Shown here: in pieces, positions 1 to 12,373 of the stretch
How the letters are laid out: each line of letters starts with the position of its first letter
Position numbering within the stretch: the stretch's first letter is position 1
From: Atherix ibis
Lineage: Eukaryota; Arthropoda; Insecta; Diptera; Athericidae
Direction: 5' to 3'
DNA length: 64,000 nucleotides
NCBI GenBank assembly: GCA_958298945.1
Contig: OY282608.1
Span: 22,669,933 to 22,733,932, forward strand
Made by a program: the position numbers and the translations under genes
Notes under the pieces: generated by a model
What the model saw: the letters and a program-made list of their open reading frames with translations, nothing else
What the model was told of the DNA's origin: nothing
Database searches by the model: none

Positions 1-396
1 ACAAGCCAACAAACCAGCAAGCCAACAAGCCAACAAACCAACAAACCAAGAAGCCAACAAACCAAGAAGCCAACAAACCAACAAACCAACAAGCCAACAA
101 GCCAACAAACCAACAAACCAAGAAGCCAACAAACCAACAAACAAATAAACCAACAAATCAACAAACCAACAAGCCAACAAGCCAACAAACCAACAAACCA
201 ACAAACCAACAAGCCAACAAACCAACAAACCAACAAACCAACAAATCAACAAACCAACAAACCAACAAGCCAACAAGCCAACAAACCAAAAAACCAACAA
301 ACCAACAAGCCAACAAACCAACAAACCAACAAACCAACAAGCCAACAAGCCAACAAACCTACAAACCAACAAGCCAACAAACCAACAAACCAACAA

Positions 397-436
397 ACCA
401 ACATGCCAACAAACCAACAAACTAAGTAACCAACAA
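397..436. repeat. Variant cassette with accaacat and actaagta (first instance)
   Basis: Five octamers with accaacat at 397, actaagta at 421 and plain units between. The same arrangement recurs dozens of times, for example around 9827, 14240, 19000, 31814, 38490, 52093 and 56472; near 56472 and again near 63820 actaagta is replaced by aaataagta-like forms. It is a marker for tracing segment duplication. It contributes start-like ATG triplets on both strands and stop codons, which explains many apparent reading-frame ends. No regulatory role can be shown. Confidence 0.85.
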
Positions 437-460
437 GCCAAGAAACCAACAAACCAACAA

Positions 461-580
461 AACAACAAGCCAACAAACCAAAAAACCAACAAGCCAACAA
501 ACCAACAAACCAACAAACCAACAAACCAACAAACCAACAAGCCAAAAAGCCAACAAACCAACAAACCAACAAGCCAACAA
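461..580. repeat. 120-base tandem duplication, copy 1
   Basis: Fifteen octamers starting with the rare variant aacaacaa and containing accaaaaa and gccaaaaa. The next 120 bases are identical by eye. It is the shortest clear higher-order repeat in the window. Confidence 0.93.
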
Positions 581-700
581 AACAACAAGCCAACAAACCA
601 AAAAACCAACAAGCCAACAAACCAACAAACCAACAAACCAACAAACCAACAAACCAACAAGCCAAAAAGCCAACAAACCAACAAACCAACAAGCCAACAA
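581..700. repeat. 120-base tandem duplication, copy 2
   Basis: Base-for-base repeat of 461-580, including the diagnostic aacaacaa, accaaaaa and gccaaaaa units. Identity stops at 701, where the second copy has no third aacaacaa unit. The lack of differences suggests a recent unequal exchange or slippage over 15 units. Confidence 0.93.
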
Positions 701-1284
701 ACCAACAAACAATTAAACCAACAAACCAACAAACCAACAAGCCAACAAGCCAACAAGCCAACAAACCAACAAACCAACAAACCAACAAACCAACAAGCCA
801 ACAAACCAACAAACCAACAAACCAACAAACCAACAAACCAACAAACCAACAAGCCAACAAGCCAACAAACCACCAAACCAACAAGCCAACAAGCCAACAA
901 ACAAATAAACCAACAAACCAACAAACCAACCAACCAACAAACCAACAAACCAAAAAACCAACAAACCAACAAGCCAACAAGCCAACAAACCAACAAACTA
1001 ACGAACCAACAAACGAACTAACCAACAAACCAACAAGCCAACAAGCCAACAAACCAACAAACCAACAAACCAAAAAACCAACAAACCAACAAGCCAACAA
1101 GCCAACAAGCCAACAAACCAACAAACCAACAAGCCAACAAACCAACAAACCAACAAACCAACAAACCAACAAGCCAACAAACCAACAAACCAACAAACCA
1201 ACAAACCAAATAACCAACTAGCCAACAAACCAACAAGCCAACAAACCAACAAGCCAACAAGCCAACAAACCAACAAACCAGCAA

Positions 1285-1340
1285 AGCAACAAACCAAAAA
1301 ACCAACAAACCAAAAAACCATCAAACGAACAAAGCAACAA
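1285..1340. repeat. Variant cassette with accatcaa and acgaacaa (first instance)
   Basis: Seven octamers in fixed order: agcaacaa at 1285, accaaaaa at 1293 and 1309 with a plain unit between, accatcaa at 1317, acgaacaa at 1325 and agcaacaa at 1333. The set recurs with small changes at about 9540-9610, 10980-11050, 13930-14005, 18685-18755, 24125-24195, 29390-29460, 31575-31650, 36030-36100, 38200-38260, 41465-41535, 43150-43220, 51605-51680, 56220-56285 and 63505-63575. Later copies usually have one extra plain unit before accatcaa; after 51 kb acgaacaa becomes aagaacaa. Confidence 0.85.
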
Positions 1341-2180
1341 GCCAACAAGCCAACAAACCAACAAACCAACAAGCCAACAAACAAACAAACCAACAAGCCA
1401 ACAAGCCAACAAACCAACAAACTAACAAACCAACAAGCCAACAAACCAACAAACCAACAAACCAACAAGCCAACAAACCAACAAACCAACAAACCAACAA
1501 ACCAACAAACCAAGTAACCAAAAAGCCAAAAAACTAACAAACCAACAAGCCAACAAACCAACAAACCAACAAGCCAACAAGCCAACAAACCAACAAACCA
1601 ACAAACCAACAAGCCAAAAAACCAACAAGCCAACAAGCCAACAAACCAACAAACCAACAAACATAGTAACCAATAAACCAACAAACCATCAAACGAACAA
1701 AGCAACAAACCAACAAGCCAACAAACCAACAAGCCAACAAATCAACAAACCAACAAACCAACATGCCAACAAACCAACAAACTAAGTAACCAACAAGCCA
1801 GCAAACCAACAAGCCAACAAACCAACAAGCCAACAAACCAACAAACCAACAAGCCAACAAGCCAACAAACCAACAAACCAACAAGCCAACAAACCAACAA
1901 ACAAATAAACCAACAAACCAACAAACCAACAAGCCAACAAGCCAACAAACCAACAAACCAACAAACCAACAAGCCAACAAACAAACAAACCAACAAACCA
2001 ACAAACCAAAAAACCAACAAACCAACAACCCAACAAACCAACAAACCAACACACCAACAAGCCAACAAGCCAACAAACCAACAAACAAATAAACCAACAA
2101 ACCAACAAACCAACAAACCAACAAACCAAGAAACCAAAAAACCAACAAACCAACAAGCCAACAAGCCAACAAACCAACAA

Positions 2181-3620
2181 ACTAACATACCAACAAACGA
2201 ACTAACCAACAAACTAACAAGCCAACAAACCAACAAACCAACAAACCAACAAACCAACAAACCAACAAACCAACAAACCAACAAACCAACAAGCCAACAA
2301 GCCAACAAGCCAACAAACCAACAAACCAATAAGCCAACAAACCAACAAACCAACAAGCCAACAAGCCAACAAACCAACAAAGCAACAAACCAACAAGCCA
2401 ACAAACCAATAAGCCAACAACCCAACAAACCAACAAGCCAACAAGCCAACAAACCAACAAAACAACAAGCCAACAAACCAACAAACCAACAAGCCAACAA
2501 AACAACAAACTAACAAACCAACAAACCAACAAACCAAAAAACCAACAAGCCAACAAGCCAACAAACCAACAAAGCAACAAGACAACAAACTAACAAACCA
2601 ACAAGCCAACAAGCCAACAAACCAACAAACCAACAAAGCAACAACCCAACAAACCAACAAACCAACAAACCAACAAGCCAACAAGCCAACAAACCAACAA
2701 ACCAACAAGCCAACTAGCCAACAAACCAACAAACCAACTAGCCAACAAACCAACAAATCAACAAACCAAAAAACCAACTAACCAACAAGCCAACAAACCA
2801 ACAAACTAAGTAACCAACAAGCCAACAAACCAACAAACCAACAAGCCAACAAACCAACAAACCAACAAACCAACAAGCCAGCAAACCAACAAACCAACAA
2901 ACCAACAAACCAACAAACCAACAAACCAACAAACCAACAAACCAACAAACCAACAAACCAACAAACAAATAAACCAACAAACCAACAAACCAACAAGCCA
3001 ACAAGCCAACAAACCAACAAACCAACAAACCAACAAACCAACAAGCCAACAAAACAACAAACCAACAAACCAACAAACCAACAAGCCAACAAACCAACAA
3101 ACAAATAAACCAACAAACCAAAAAACCAACAAACCAACAAACCAACAAACCAACAAGCCAACAAACCAAGTAACCAAAAAGCCAACAAACTAACAAACCA
3201 ACAAGCCAACAAGCCAACAAACCAACAAGCCAACAAACCAACAAACCAACAAAGCAACAAGCCAACAAGCCAACAAACCAACAAACCAACAAGCCAACAA
3301 GCCAACAAACCAACAAACCAACAAGCCAACAAACCAACAAACAAATAAACCAACAAACCAACAAACCAACAAGCCAACAAGCCAACAAACCAACAAACCA
3401 ACAAACCAACAAGCCAACAAACAAACAAACCAACAAACCAACAAACCAAAAAACCAACAAACCAACAACCCAACAAACCAACAAACCAACAAACCAACAA
3501 GCCAACAAGCCAACAAACCAACAAACAAATAAACCAACAAACCAACAAACCAACAAACCAACAAACCAAGAAACCAAAAAACCAACAAACCAACAAGCCA
3601 ACAAGCCAACAAACCAACAA
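2181..3620. repeat. 1.4-kb higher-order repeat family A, copy 1
   Basis: Begins at the marker pair actaacat (2181) and acgaacta (2197). A second marker, accaacta followed four units later by accaaaaa and accaacta, lies at 2733. A gccagcaa unit sits at 2877. Length to the next copy is 1,440 bases, 180 octamers. Confidence 0.9.
3165..3196. repeat. Variant cassette accaagta, accaaaaa, gcc unit, actaacaa
   Basis: Four octamers in fixed order, usually followed by a plain unit and two G-type units. It is the commonest cassette and recurs across most of the window, for example at 7957, 29315, 31507, 42791, 44590 and near 63418. From about 30.5 kb a version with accaaaag in second place appears and is frequent between 38 and 46 kb and after 51 kb, which helps to separate subfamilies. 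Confidence 0.85.
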
Positions 3621-5020
3621 ACTAACATACCAACAAACGAACTAACCAACAAACTAACAAGCCAACAAACCAACAAACCAACAAACCAACAAACCAACAA
3701 ACCAACAAACCAACAAACCAACAAACCAACAAACCAACAAGCCAACAAGCCAACAAGCCAACAAACCAACAAACCAATAAGCCAACAAACCAACAAACCA
3801 ACAAGCCAACAAGCCAACAAACCAACAAAGCAACAAACCAACAAGCCAACAAACCAATAAGCCAACAACCCAACAAACCAACAAGCCAACAAGCCAACAA
3901 ACCAACAAAACAACAAGCCAACAAACCAACAAACCAACAAGCCAACAAACCAACAAACTAACAAACCAACAAACCAACAAACCAAAAAACCAACAAGCCA
4001 ACAAGCCAACAAACCAACAAAGCAACAAGACAACAAACTAACAAACCAACAAGCCAACAAGCCAACAAACCAACAAACCAACAAAGCAACAACCCAACAA
4101 ACCAACAAACCAACAAACCAACAAGCCAACAAGCCAACAAACCAACAAACCAACAAGCCAACTAGCCAACAAACCAACAAACCAACTAGCCAACAAACCA
4201 ACAAATCAACAAACCAAAAAACCAACTAACCAACAAGCCAACAAACCAACAAACTAAGTAACCAACAAGCCAACAAACCAACAAACCAACAAGCCAACAA
4301 ACCAACAAACCAACAAACCAACAAGCCAGCAAACCAACAAACCAACAAACCAACAAACCAACAAACCAACAAACCAACAAACCAACAAACCAACAAACCA
4401 ACAAACCAACAAACAAATAAACCAACAAACCAACAAACCAACAAGCCAACAAGCCAACAAACCAACAAACCAACAAACCAACAAACCAACAAGCCAACAA
4501 AACAACAAACCAACAAACCAACAAACCAACAAGCCAACAAACCAACAAACAAATAAACCAACAAACCAAAAAACCAACAAACCAACAAACCAACAAACCA
4601 ACAAGCCAACAAACCAAGTAACCAAAAAGCCAACAAACTAACAAACCAACAAGCCAACAAGCCAACAAACCAACAAGCCAACAAACCAACAAACCAACAA
4701 AGCAACAAGCCAACAAGCCAACAAACCAACAAACCAACAAGCCAACAAACCAACAAACCAACAAACCAACAAGCCAACAAACCAACAAACCAACAAACCA
4801 ACAAACCAACAAGCCAACAAACAAACAAACCAACAAACCAACAAACCAAAAAACCAACAAACCAACAACCCAACAAACCAACAAACCAACAAACCAACAA
4901 GCCAACAAGCCAACAAACCAACAAACAAATAAACCAACAAACCAACAAACCAACAAACCAACAAACCAAGAAACCAAAAAACCAACAAACCAACAAGCCA
5001 ACAAGCCAACAAACCAACAA
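3621..5020. repeat. 1.4-kb higher-order repeat family A, copy 2
   Basis: Same marker order as copy 1, with actaacat at 3621 and accaacta at 4181. The interval between these markers is 560 bases against 552 in the other three copies: one extra octamer in a run of plain units. The right half is 48 bases (six octamers) shorter than in copy 1. Total 1,400 bases. Confidence 0.9.
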
Positions 5021-6980
5021 ACTAACATACCAACAAACGAACTAACCAACAAACTAACAAGCCAACAAACCAACAAACTAACAAACCAACAAACCAACAA
5101 ACCAACAAACCAACAAACCAACAAACCAACAAGCCAACAAGCCAACAAGCCAACAAACCAACAAACCAATAAGCCAACAAACCAACAAACCAACAAGCCA
5201 ACAAGCCAACAAACCAACAAAGCAACAAACCAACAAGCCAACAAACCAATAAGCCAACAACCCAACAAACCAACAAGCCAACAAGCCAACAAACCAACAA
5301 AACAACAAGCCAACAAACCAACAAACCAACAAGCCAACAAACCAACAAACTAACAAACCAACAAACCAACAAACCAAAAAACCAACAAGCCAACAAGCCA
5401 ACAAACCAACAAAGCAACAAGACAACAAACTAACAAACCAACAAGCCAACAAGCCAACAAACCAACAAACCAACAAAGCAACAACCCAACAAACCAACAA
5501 ACCAACAAACCAACAAGCCAACAAGCCAACAAACCAACAAACCAACAAGCCAACTAGCCAACAAACCAACAAACCAACTAGCCAACAAACCAACAAATCA
5601 ACAAACCAAAAAACCAACTAACCAACAAGCCAACAAACCAACAAACTAAGTAACCAACAAGCCAACAAACCAACAAACCAACAAGCCAACAAACCAACAA
5701 ACCAACAAACCAACAAGCCAGCAAACCAACAAACCAACAAACCAACAAACCAACAAACCAACAAACCAACAAACCAACAAACCAACAAACCAACAAACCA
5801 ACAAACCAACAAACAAATAAACCAACAAACCAACAAACCAACAAGCCAACAAGCCAACAAACCAACAAACCAACAAACCAACAAACCAACAAGCCAACAA
5901 AACAACAAACCAACAAACCAACAAACCAACAAGCCAACAAACCAACAAACAAATAAACCAACAAACCAAAAAACCAACAAACCAACAAACCAACAAACCA
6001 ACAAGCCAACAAACCAAGTAACCAAAAAGCCAACAAACTAACAAACCAACAAGCCAACAAGCCAACAAACCAACAAGCCAACAAACCAACAAACCAACAA
6101 AGCAACAAGCCAACAAGCCAACAAACCAACAAACCAACAAGCCAACAAGCCAACAAACCAACAAACCAACAAGCCAACAAACCAACAAACAAATAAACCA
6201 ACAAACCAACAAACCAACAAGCCAACAAGCCAACAAACCAACAAACCAACAAACCAACAAGCCAACAAACAAACAAACCAACAAACCAACAAACCAAAAA
6301 ACCAACAAACCAACAACCCAACAAACCAACAAACCAACAAACCAACAAGCCAACAAGCCAACAAACCAACAAACAAATAAACCAACAAACCAACAAACCA
6401 ACAAACCAACAAACCAAGAAACCAAAAAACCAACAAACCAACAAGCCAACAAGCCAACAAACCAACAAACTAACAAACCAACAAGCCAACAAGCCAACAA
6501 ACCAACAAACCAACAAACCAACAAACTAAGTAGCCAATAAGCCAACAAACCAACAAACCAACAAGCCAACAAGCCAACAAACCAACAAACAAACAAGCCA
6601 ACAAACCAACAAGCCAACAAACCAACAAAGCAACAAACCAACAAACCAACAAGCCAACAAGCCAACAAACCAACAAACCAACAAGCCAACAAACCAACAA
6701 ACAAATAAACCAACAAACCAACAAACCAACAAGCCAACAAGCCAACAAACCAACAAACCAACAAACCAACAAGCCAACAAACAAACAAACCAACAAACCA
6801 ACAAACCAAAAAACCAACAAACCAACAACCCAACAAACCAACAAACCAACAAACCAACAAGCCAACAAGCCAACAAACCAACAAACAAATAAACCAACAA
6901 ACCAACAAACCAACAAACCAACAAACCAAGAAACCAAAAAACCAACAAACCAACAAGCCAACAAGCCAACAAACCAACAA
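5021..6980. repeat. Family A, copy 3, expanded to 1.96 kb
   Basis: Markers actaacat at 5021 and accaacta at 5573. The right half is 520 bases longer than in copy 1 because a block is doubled inside it: the accaagaa unit occurs at 6413 and 6925, and the cccaacaa unit at 6317 and 6829, both pairs 512 bases (64 octamers) apart. Confidence 0.88.
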
Positions 6981-8090
6981 ACTAACATACCAACAAACGA
7001 ACTAACCAACAAACTAACAAGCCAACAAACCAACAAACCAACAAACCAACAAACCAACAAACCAACAAACCAACAAACCAACAAACCAACAAGCCAACAA
7101 GCCAACAAGCCAACAAACCAACAAACCAATAAGCCAACAAACCAACAAACCAACAAGCCAACAAGCCAACAAACCAACAAAGCAACAAACCAACAAGCCA
7201 ACAAACCAATAAGCCAACAACCCAACAAACCAACAAGCCAACAAGCCAACAAACCAACAAAACAACAAGCCAACAAACCAACAAACCAACAAGCCAACAA
7301 ACCAACAAACTAACAAACCAACAAACCAACAAACCAAAAAACCAACAAGCCAACAAGCCAACAAACCAACAAAGCAACAAGACAACAAACTAACAAACCA
7401 ACAAGCCAACAAGCCAACAAACCAACAAACCAACAAAGCAACAACCCAACAAACCAACAAACCAACAAACCAACAAGCCAACAAGCCAACAAACCAACAA
7501 ACCAACAAGCCAACTAGCCAACAAACCAACAAACCAACTAGCCAACAAACCAACAAATCAACAAACCAAAAAACCAACTAACCAACAAGCCAACAAACCA
7601 ACAAACTAAGTAACCAACAAGCCAACAAACCAACAAACCAACAAGCCAACAAACCAACAAACCAACAAACCAACAAGCCAGCAAACCAACAAACCAACAA
7701 ACCAACAAACCAACAAACCAACAAACCAACAAACCAACAAACCAACAAACCAACAAACAAATAAACCAACAAACCAACAAACCAACAAGCCAACAAGCCA
7801 ACAAACCAACAAACCAACAAACCAACAAACCAACAAGCCAACAAAACAACAAACCAACAAACCAACAAACCAACAAGCCAACAAACCAACAAACAAATAA
7901 ACCAACAAACCAAAAAACCAACAAACCAACAAACCAACAAACCAACAAGCCAACAAACCAAGTAACCAAAAAGCCAACAAACTAACAAACCAACAAGCCA
8001 ACAAGCCAACAAACCAACAAGCCAACAAACCAACAAACCAACAAAGCAACAAGCCAACAAGCCAACAAACCAACAAACCAACAAGCCAAC
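6981..8090. repeat. Family A, copy 4, incomplete on the right
   Basis: Markers actaacat at 6981, accaacta at 7533 and gccagcaa at 7677 keep the spacing of copy 1 (0, 552, 696). One octamer is lost before the acaaataa unit at 7757. Similarity to copy 1 fades around 8090, so the right border is approximate. Confidence 0.82.
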
Positions 8091-8740
8091 AAACCAACAA
8101 ACCAACAAACCAACAAGCCAACAAACCAACAAACCAACAAACCAAGTAACCAAAAAGCCAACAAACTAACAAACCAACAAGCCAACAAGCCAACAAACCA
8201 ACAAACCAACAAGCCAACAAGCCAACAAACCAACAAACCAACAAACCAACAAACTAAGTAGCCAATAAGCCAACAAACCAACAAACCAACAAGCCAACAA
8301 GCCAACAAACCAACAAACAAACAAGCCAACAAACCAACAAACCAACAAGCCAACAAACCAACAAACCAACAAACCAAAAAACCAACAAACCAACAAACCA
8401 ACAAACCAACAAACCAACAAACCAACAAACCAACAAGCCAACAAACCAACAAACCAACAAACCAAGCAACCAAAAAGCCAACAAACTAACAAACCAATAA
8501 GCCAAAAAGCCAACAAACCAACAAGCCAACAAACCAACAAACCAACAAAACAACAAGCCAACAAGCCAACAAACCAACAAACCAACAAACTAACAAGCCA
8601 AGAAACCAACAAACCAACAAGCCAACAAACCAAGTAACCAAAAAGCCAACAAACTAACAAACCAACAAGCCAACAAGCCAACAAACCAACAAACAAACAA
8701 ACCAACAAGCCAACAAACCAACAAACCAACAAACCAACAA

Positions 8741-8750
8741 ACCCCAACAA
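8741..8750. repeat. 10-base unit, the first change of register
   Basis: Reads accccaacaa, a unit with two extra C. From 1 to 8740 the 8-base phase at line starts never changes, so this is the first net register shift. Confidence 0.92.
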
Positions 8751-11700
8751 ACCAAAAAACCAACAAACCAACAAACCAACAAGCCAACAAGCCAACAAAC
8801 CAACAAACCAACAAACTAACAAACCAACAAACGAACTAACCAACAAACCAACAAGCCAACAAGCCAACAAGCCAACAAACCAACAAACCAACCAACCAAC
8901 AAACCAAAAAACCAACAAACCAAAAAACCAACAAACCAACAAACTAATAAACCAACAAACCAACAAGCCAACAAGCCAACAAACCAACAAACCAACAAAC
9001 CAACAAGCCAACAAACCAACAAGCCAACAAACCAACAAACCAAGTAACCAAAAAGCCAACAAGCTAACAAACCAACAAGCCAACAAGCCAACAAACCAAC
9101 AAACCAACAAAGCAACAAGCCAACAAGCCAACAAACCAACAAACCAACAAGCCAACAAACCAACAAACCAACAAGCCAAAAAGCCAACAAACCAACAAAC
9201 CAACAAACCAACAAGCCAACAAACCAACAAACCAATAAACCGACAAACCAACAAGCCAACAAACCAACAAACCAACAAACCAAAAAACCAACAAACCAAA
9301 AAACCAACAAACCAACAAACCAACAAACCAACAAACCAACAAACCAACAAACCAACAAGCCAACAAGCCAACAAACCAACAAACCAACAAACCAACAAAC
9401 CAATAAGCCAACAAACCAACAAGCCAACAAACCAACAAACCAACAAACCAAGTAACCAAAAAGCCAACAAACTAACAAACCAACAAGCCAACAAACCATC
9501 AAGCCAACAAGCCAACAAACCAACAAACCAACAAAGCAACAAACCAAAAAACCAACAAACCAAAAAACCAACAAACCAACAAACCATCAAACGAACAAAG
9601 CAACAAGCCAACAAGCCAACAAACCAACAAACCAACAAGCCAACAAACCAACAAACCAACAAGCCAACAAGCCAACAAACCAACAAACCAACAAACCAAC
9701 AAGCCAACAAACCAACAAACCAACAAATCAACAAGCCAACAAGCCAACAAACCAACAAACCAACAAGCCAACAAACCAACAAACCAACAAATCAACAAGC
9801 CAACAAGCCAACAAACCAACAAACCAACATGCCAACAAACCAACAAACTAAGTAACCAACAAGCCAACAAATCAACAAACCAACAAGCCAACAAACCAAC
9901 AAGCCAACAAACCAACAAACAAATAAACCAACAAATCAACAAACAAATAAACCAACAAACCAACAAACCAACAAACCAACAAACCAACAAACCAACAAAC
10001 CAAAAAACCAACAAACCAACAAACCACCAAGCCAACAAACCAACAAACCAACAAACCAACAAGCCAACAAGCCAACAAACCAACAAACCAACAAACCAAC
10101 AAACCAACAAGCCAACAAACCAACAAACAAATAAACCAACAAACCAAAAAACCAATAAACCAACAAACCAACAAACCAACAAACCAACAAACCAACAAAC
10201 CAACAAACCAACAAGCCAACAAACCAACAAACCCACAAACCAACAAGCCAACAAACCAACAAACAAATAAACCAACAAACCAACAAACCAACAAACCAAC
10301 AAACCAAAAAACCAACAAACCAACAAGCCAACAAGCCAACAAACCAACAAACTAACAAACCAGCAAACGAACTAACCAACAAACCAACAAACTAAGTAAC
10401 CAACAAGCCAACAAACCAATAAGCCAACAAGCCAACAAGCCAACAAACCAACAAACCAACAAGCCAACAAACCAACAAACCAACAAACTAACAAACCAAC
10501 AAACCAACAAACCAACAAACCAACAAGCCAACAAACCAACAAACAAATAAACCAACAAACCAAAAAACCAACAAGCAAACAAACCAACAAACCAATAAAC
10601 CAACAAACCAACAAACCAACAAACCAACAAACCAACAAGCCAACAAGCCAACAAACCAACAAGCCAACAAACCAACAAACCAACAAAGCAACAAGCCAAC
10701 AAGCCAACAAACCAACAAACCAACGAGCCAAAAAACCAACAAACCAACAAGCCCACAAACCAACAAACCAACAAACCAACAAACCAAGTAACCAAAAATC
10801 CAACAAACTAACAAACCAACAAGCCAACAAGCCAACAAACCAACAAGCCAACAAACCAACAAGCCAACAAACCAACAAACCAACAAAGCAACAAGCCAAC
10901 AAGCCAACAAACCAACAAACCAACAAGCCAACAAACCAACAAACCAACAAGCCAACAAGCCAACAAACCAACAAACCAACAAAGCAAGAAACCAAAAAAC
11001 CAACAAACCAAAAAACCAACAAACCAACAAACCATCAAACGAACAAAGCAACAAGCCAACAAGCCAACAAACCAACAAACCAACAAGCAAACAAACCAAC
11101 AAACCAACAAGCCAACAAGCCAACAAACCAACAAACCAACAAACCAACAATCCAACAAGCCAACAAACCAACAAACCAACAAACCAACAAGCCAACAAAC
11201 CAACAAACCAACAAACCAACAAACCAACAAACCAACAAACCAACAAACCAACAAGCCAACAAGCCAACAAACCAACAAACCAACAAGCCAACAAACCAAC
11301 AAACCAACAAGCCAATAAACCAACAAACCAACAAACCAACATGCCAACAAACCAACAAACTAAGTAACCAACGAGCAAACAAATCAACAAACCAACAAGC
11401 CAACAAGCCAACAAACCAACAAACCAACAAACCCACAAACCAACAAACCAAGTAACCAACAAACCAACAAACCATCAAACGAACAAAGCAACAAACCAAC
11501 AAACCAACAAACCAACAAGCCAACAAACCAACAAACAATAAAACCAACAAACCAACAAACAAATAACCCAACAAACCAACAAACCAACAAACCAACAAAC
11601 CAACAAACCAACAAACCAACAAACCAACAAGCCAACAAATCAACAAACCAACAAACCAACAAGCAAACAAACAAATAAACCAACAAACCAAAAAACCAAT

Positions 11701-12366
11701 AAACCAACAAACCAAAAAACCAACAAACCAACAAACCAACAAACCAACAAACCAACAAACCAACAAGCCAACAAACCAACAAACCAACAAACCAACAAAC
11801 CAACAAGCCAACAAACCAACAAACAAATAAACCAACAAACCAACAAACCAACAAACCAACAAACCAAAAAACCAACAAACCAACAAGCCAACAAGCCAAC
11901 AAACCAACAAACTAACAAACCAACAAACGAACTAATCAACAAACCAACAAACTAAGTAACCAACAAGCCAACAAACCAACAAACCAACAAGCCAACAAAC
12001 CAACAAACCAACAAGCCAACAAACCAACAAACCAACAAACCAACAAACTAACAAACCAATAAACCAACAAACCAACAAGCCAACAAACCAACAAACCAAC
12101 AAGCCAACAAGCCAACAAACCAACAAACCAACAAACCAACAAGCCAACAAACCAACAAACCAACAAGCCAACAAACCAACAAACCAACAAACTAACAAAT
12201 CAACAAGCCAACAAACCAACAAACCAACAAGCCAACAAACCAACAAACCAACAAGCCAACAAACCAACAAACCAACAAACCAACATGCCAACAAACCAAC
12301 AAACTAAGTAACCAACAAGCCAACAAATCAACAAACCAACAAGCCAACAAGCCAACAAACCGACAA

Positions 12367-12373
12367 ATTAAAA
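12367..12373. repeat. 7-base unit attaaaa (register shift -1)
   Basis: A shortened and mutated unit between accgacaa and a plain accaacaa. The neighbouring octamers are intact on both sides. Confidence 0.88.

Larger units (their letters stand above)
1..2180. repeat. Left flank of the first higher-order family
   Basis: Octamers carry a dense mix of variants (accaagaa, gccaaaaa, aacaacaa, acaaataa, accaccaa, acgaacta at 1013, accatcaa at 1317). It contains the first examples of the cassettes that recur through the rest of the window. The stretch from about 1800 to 2180 resembles the sequence just left of 3621 and 5021, so the first 1.4-kb copy may begin somewhat before 2181. No gene is present. 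Confidence 0.75.

Noticed and set aside
397..436. The accaacat...actaagta cassette as a protein-binding or promoter element
   Set aside because: It recurs often, but always in step with duplicated blocks. Recurrence is explained by copying, and nothing in the sequence points to binding.
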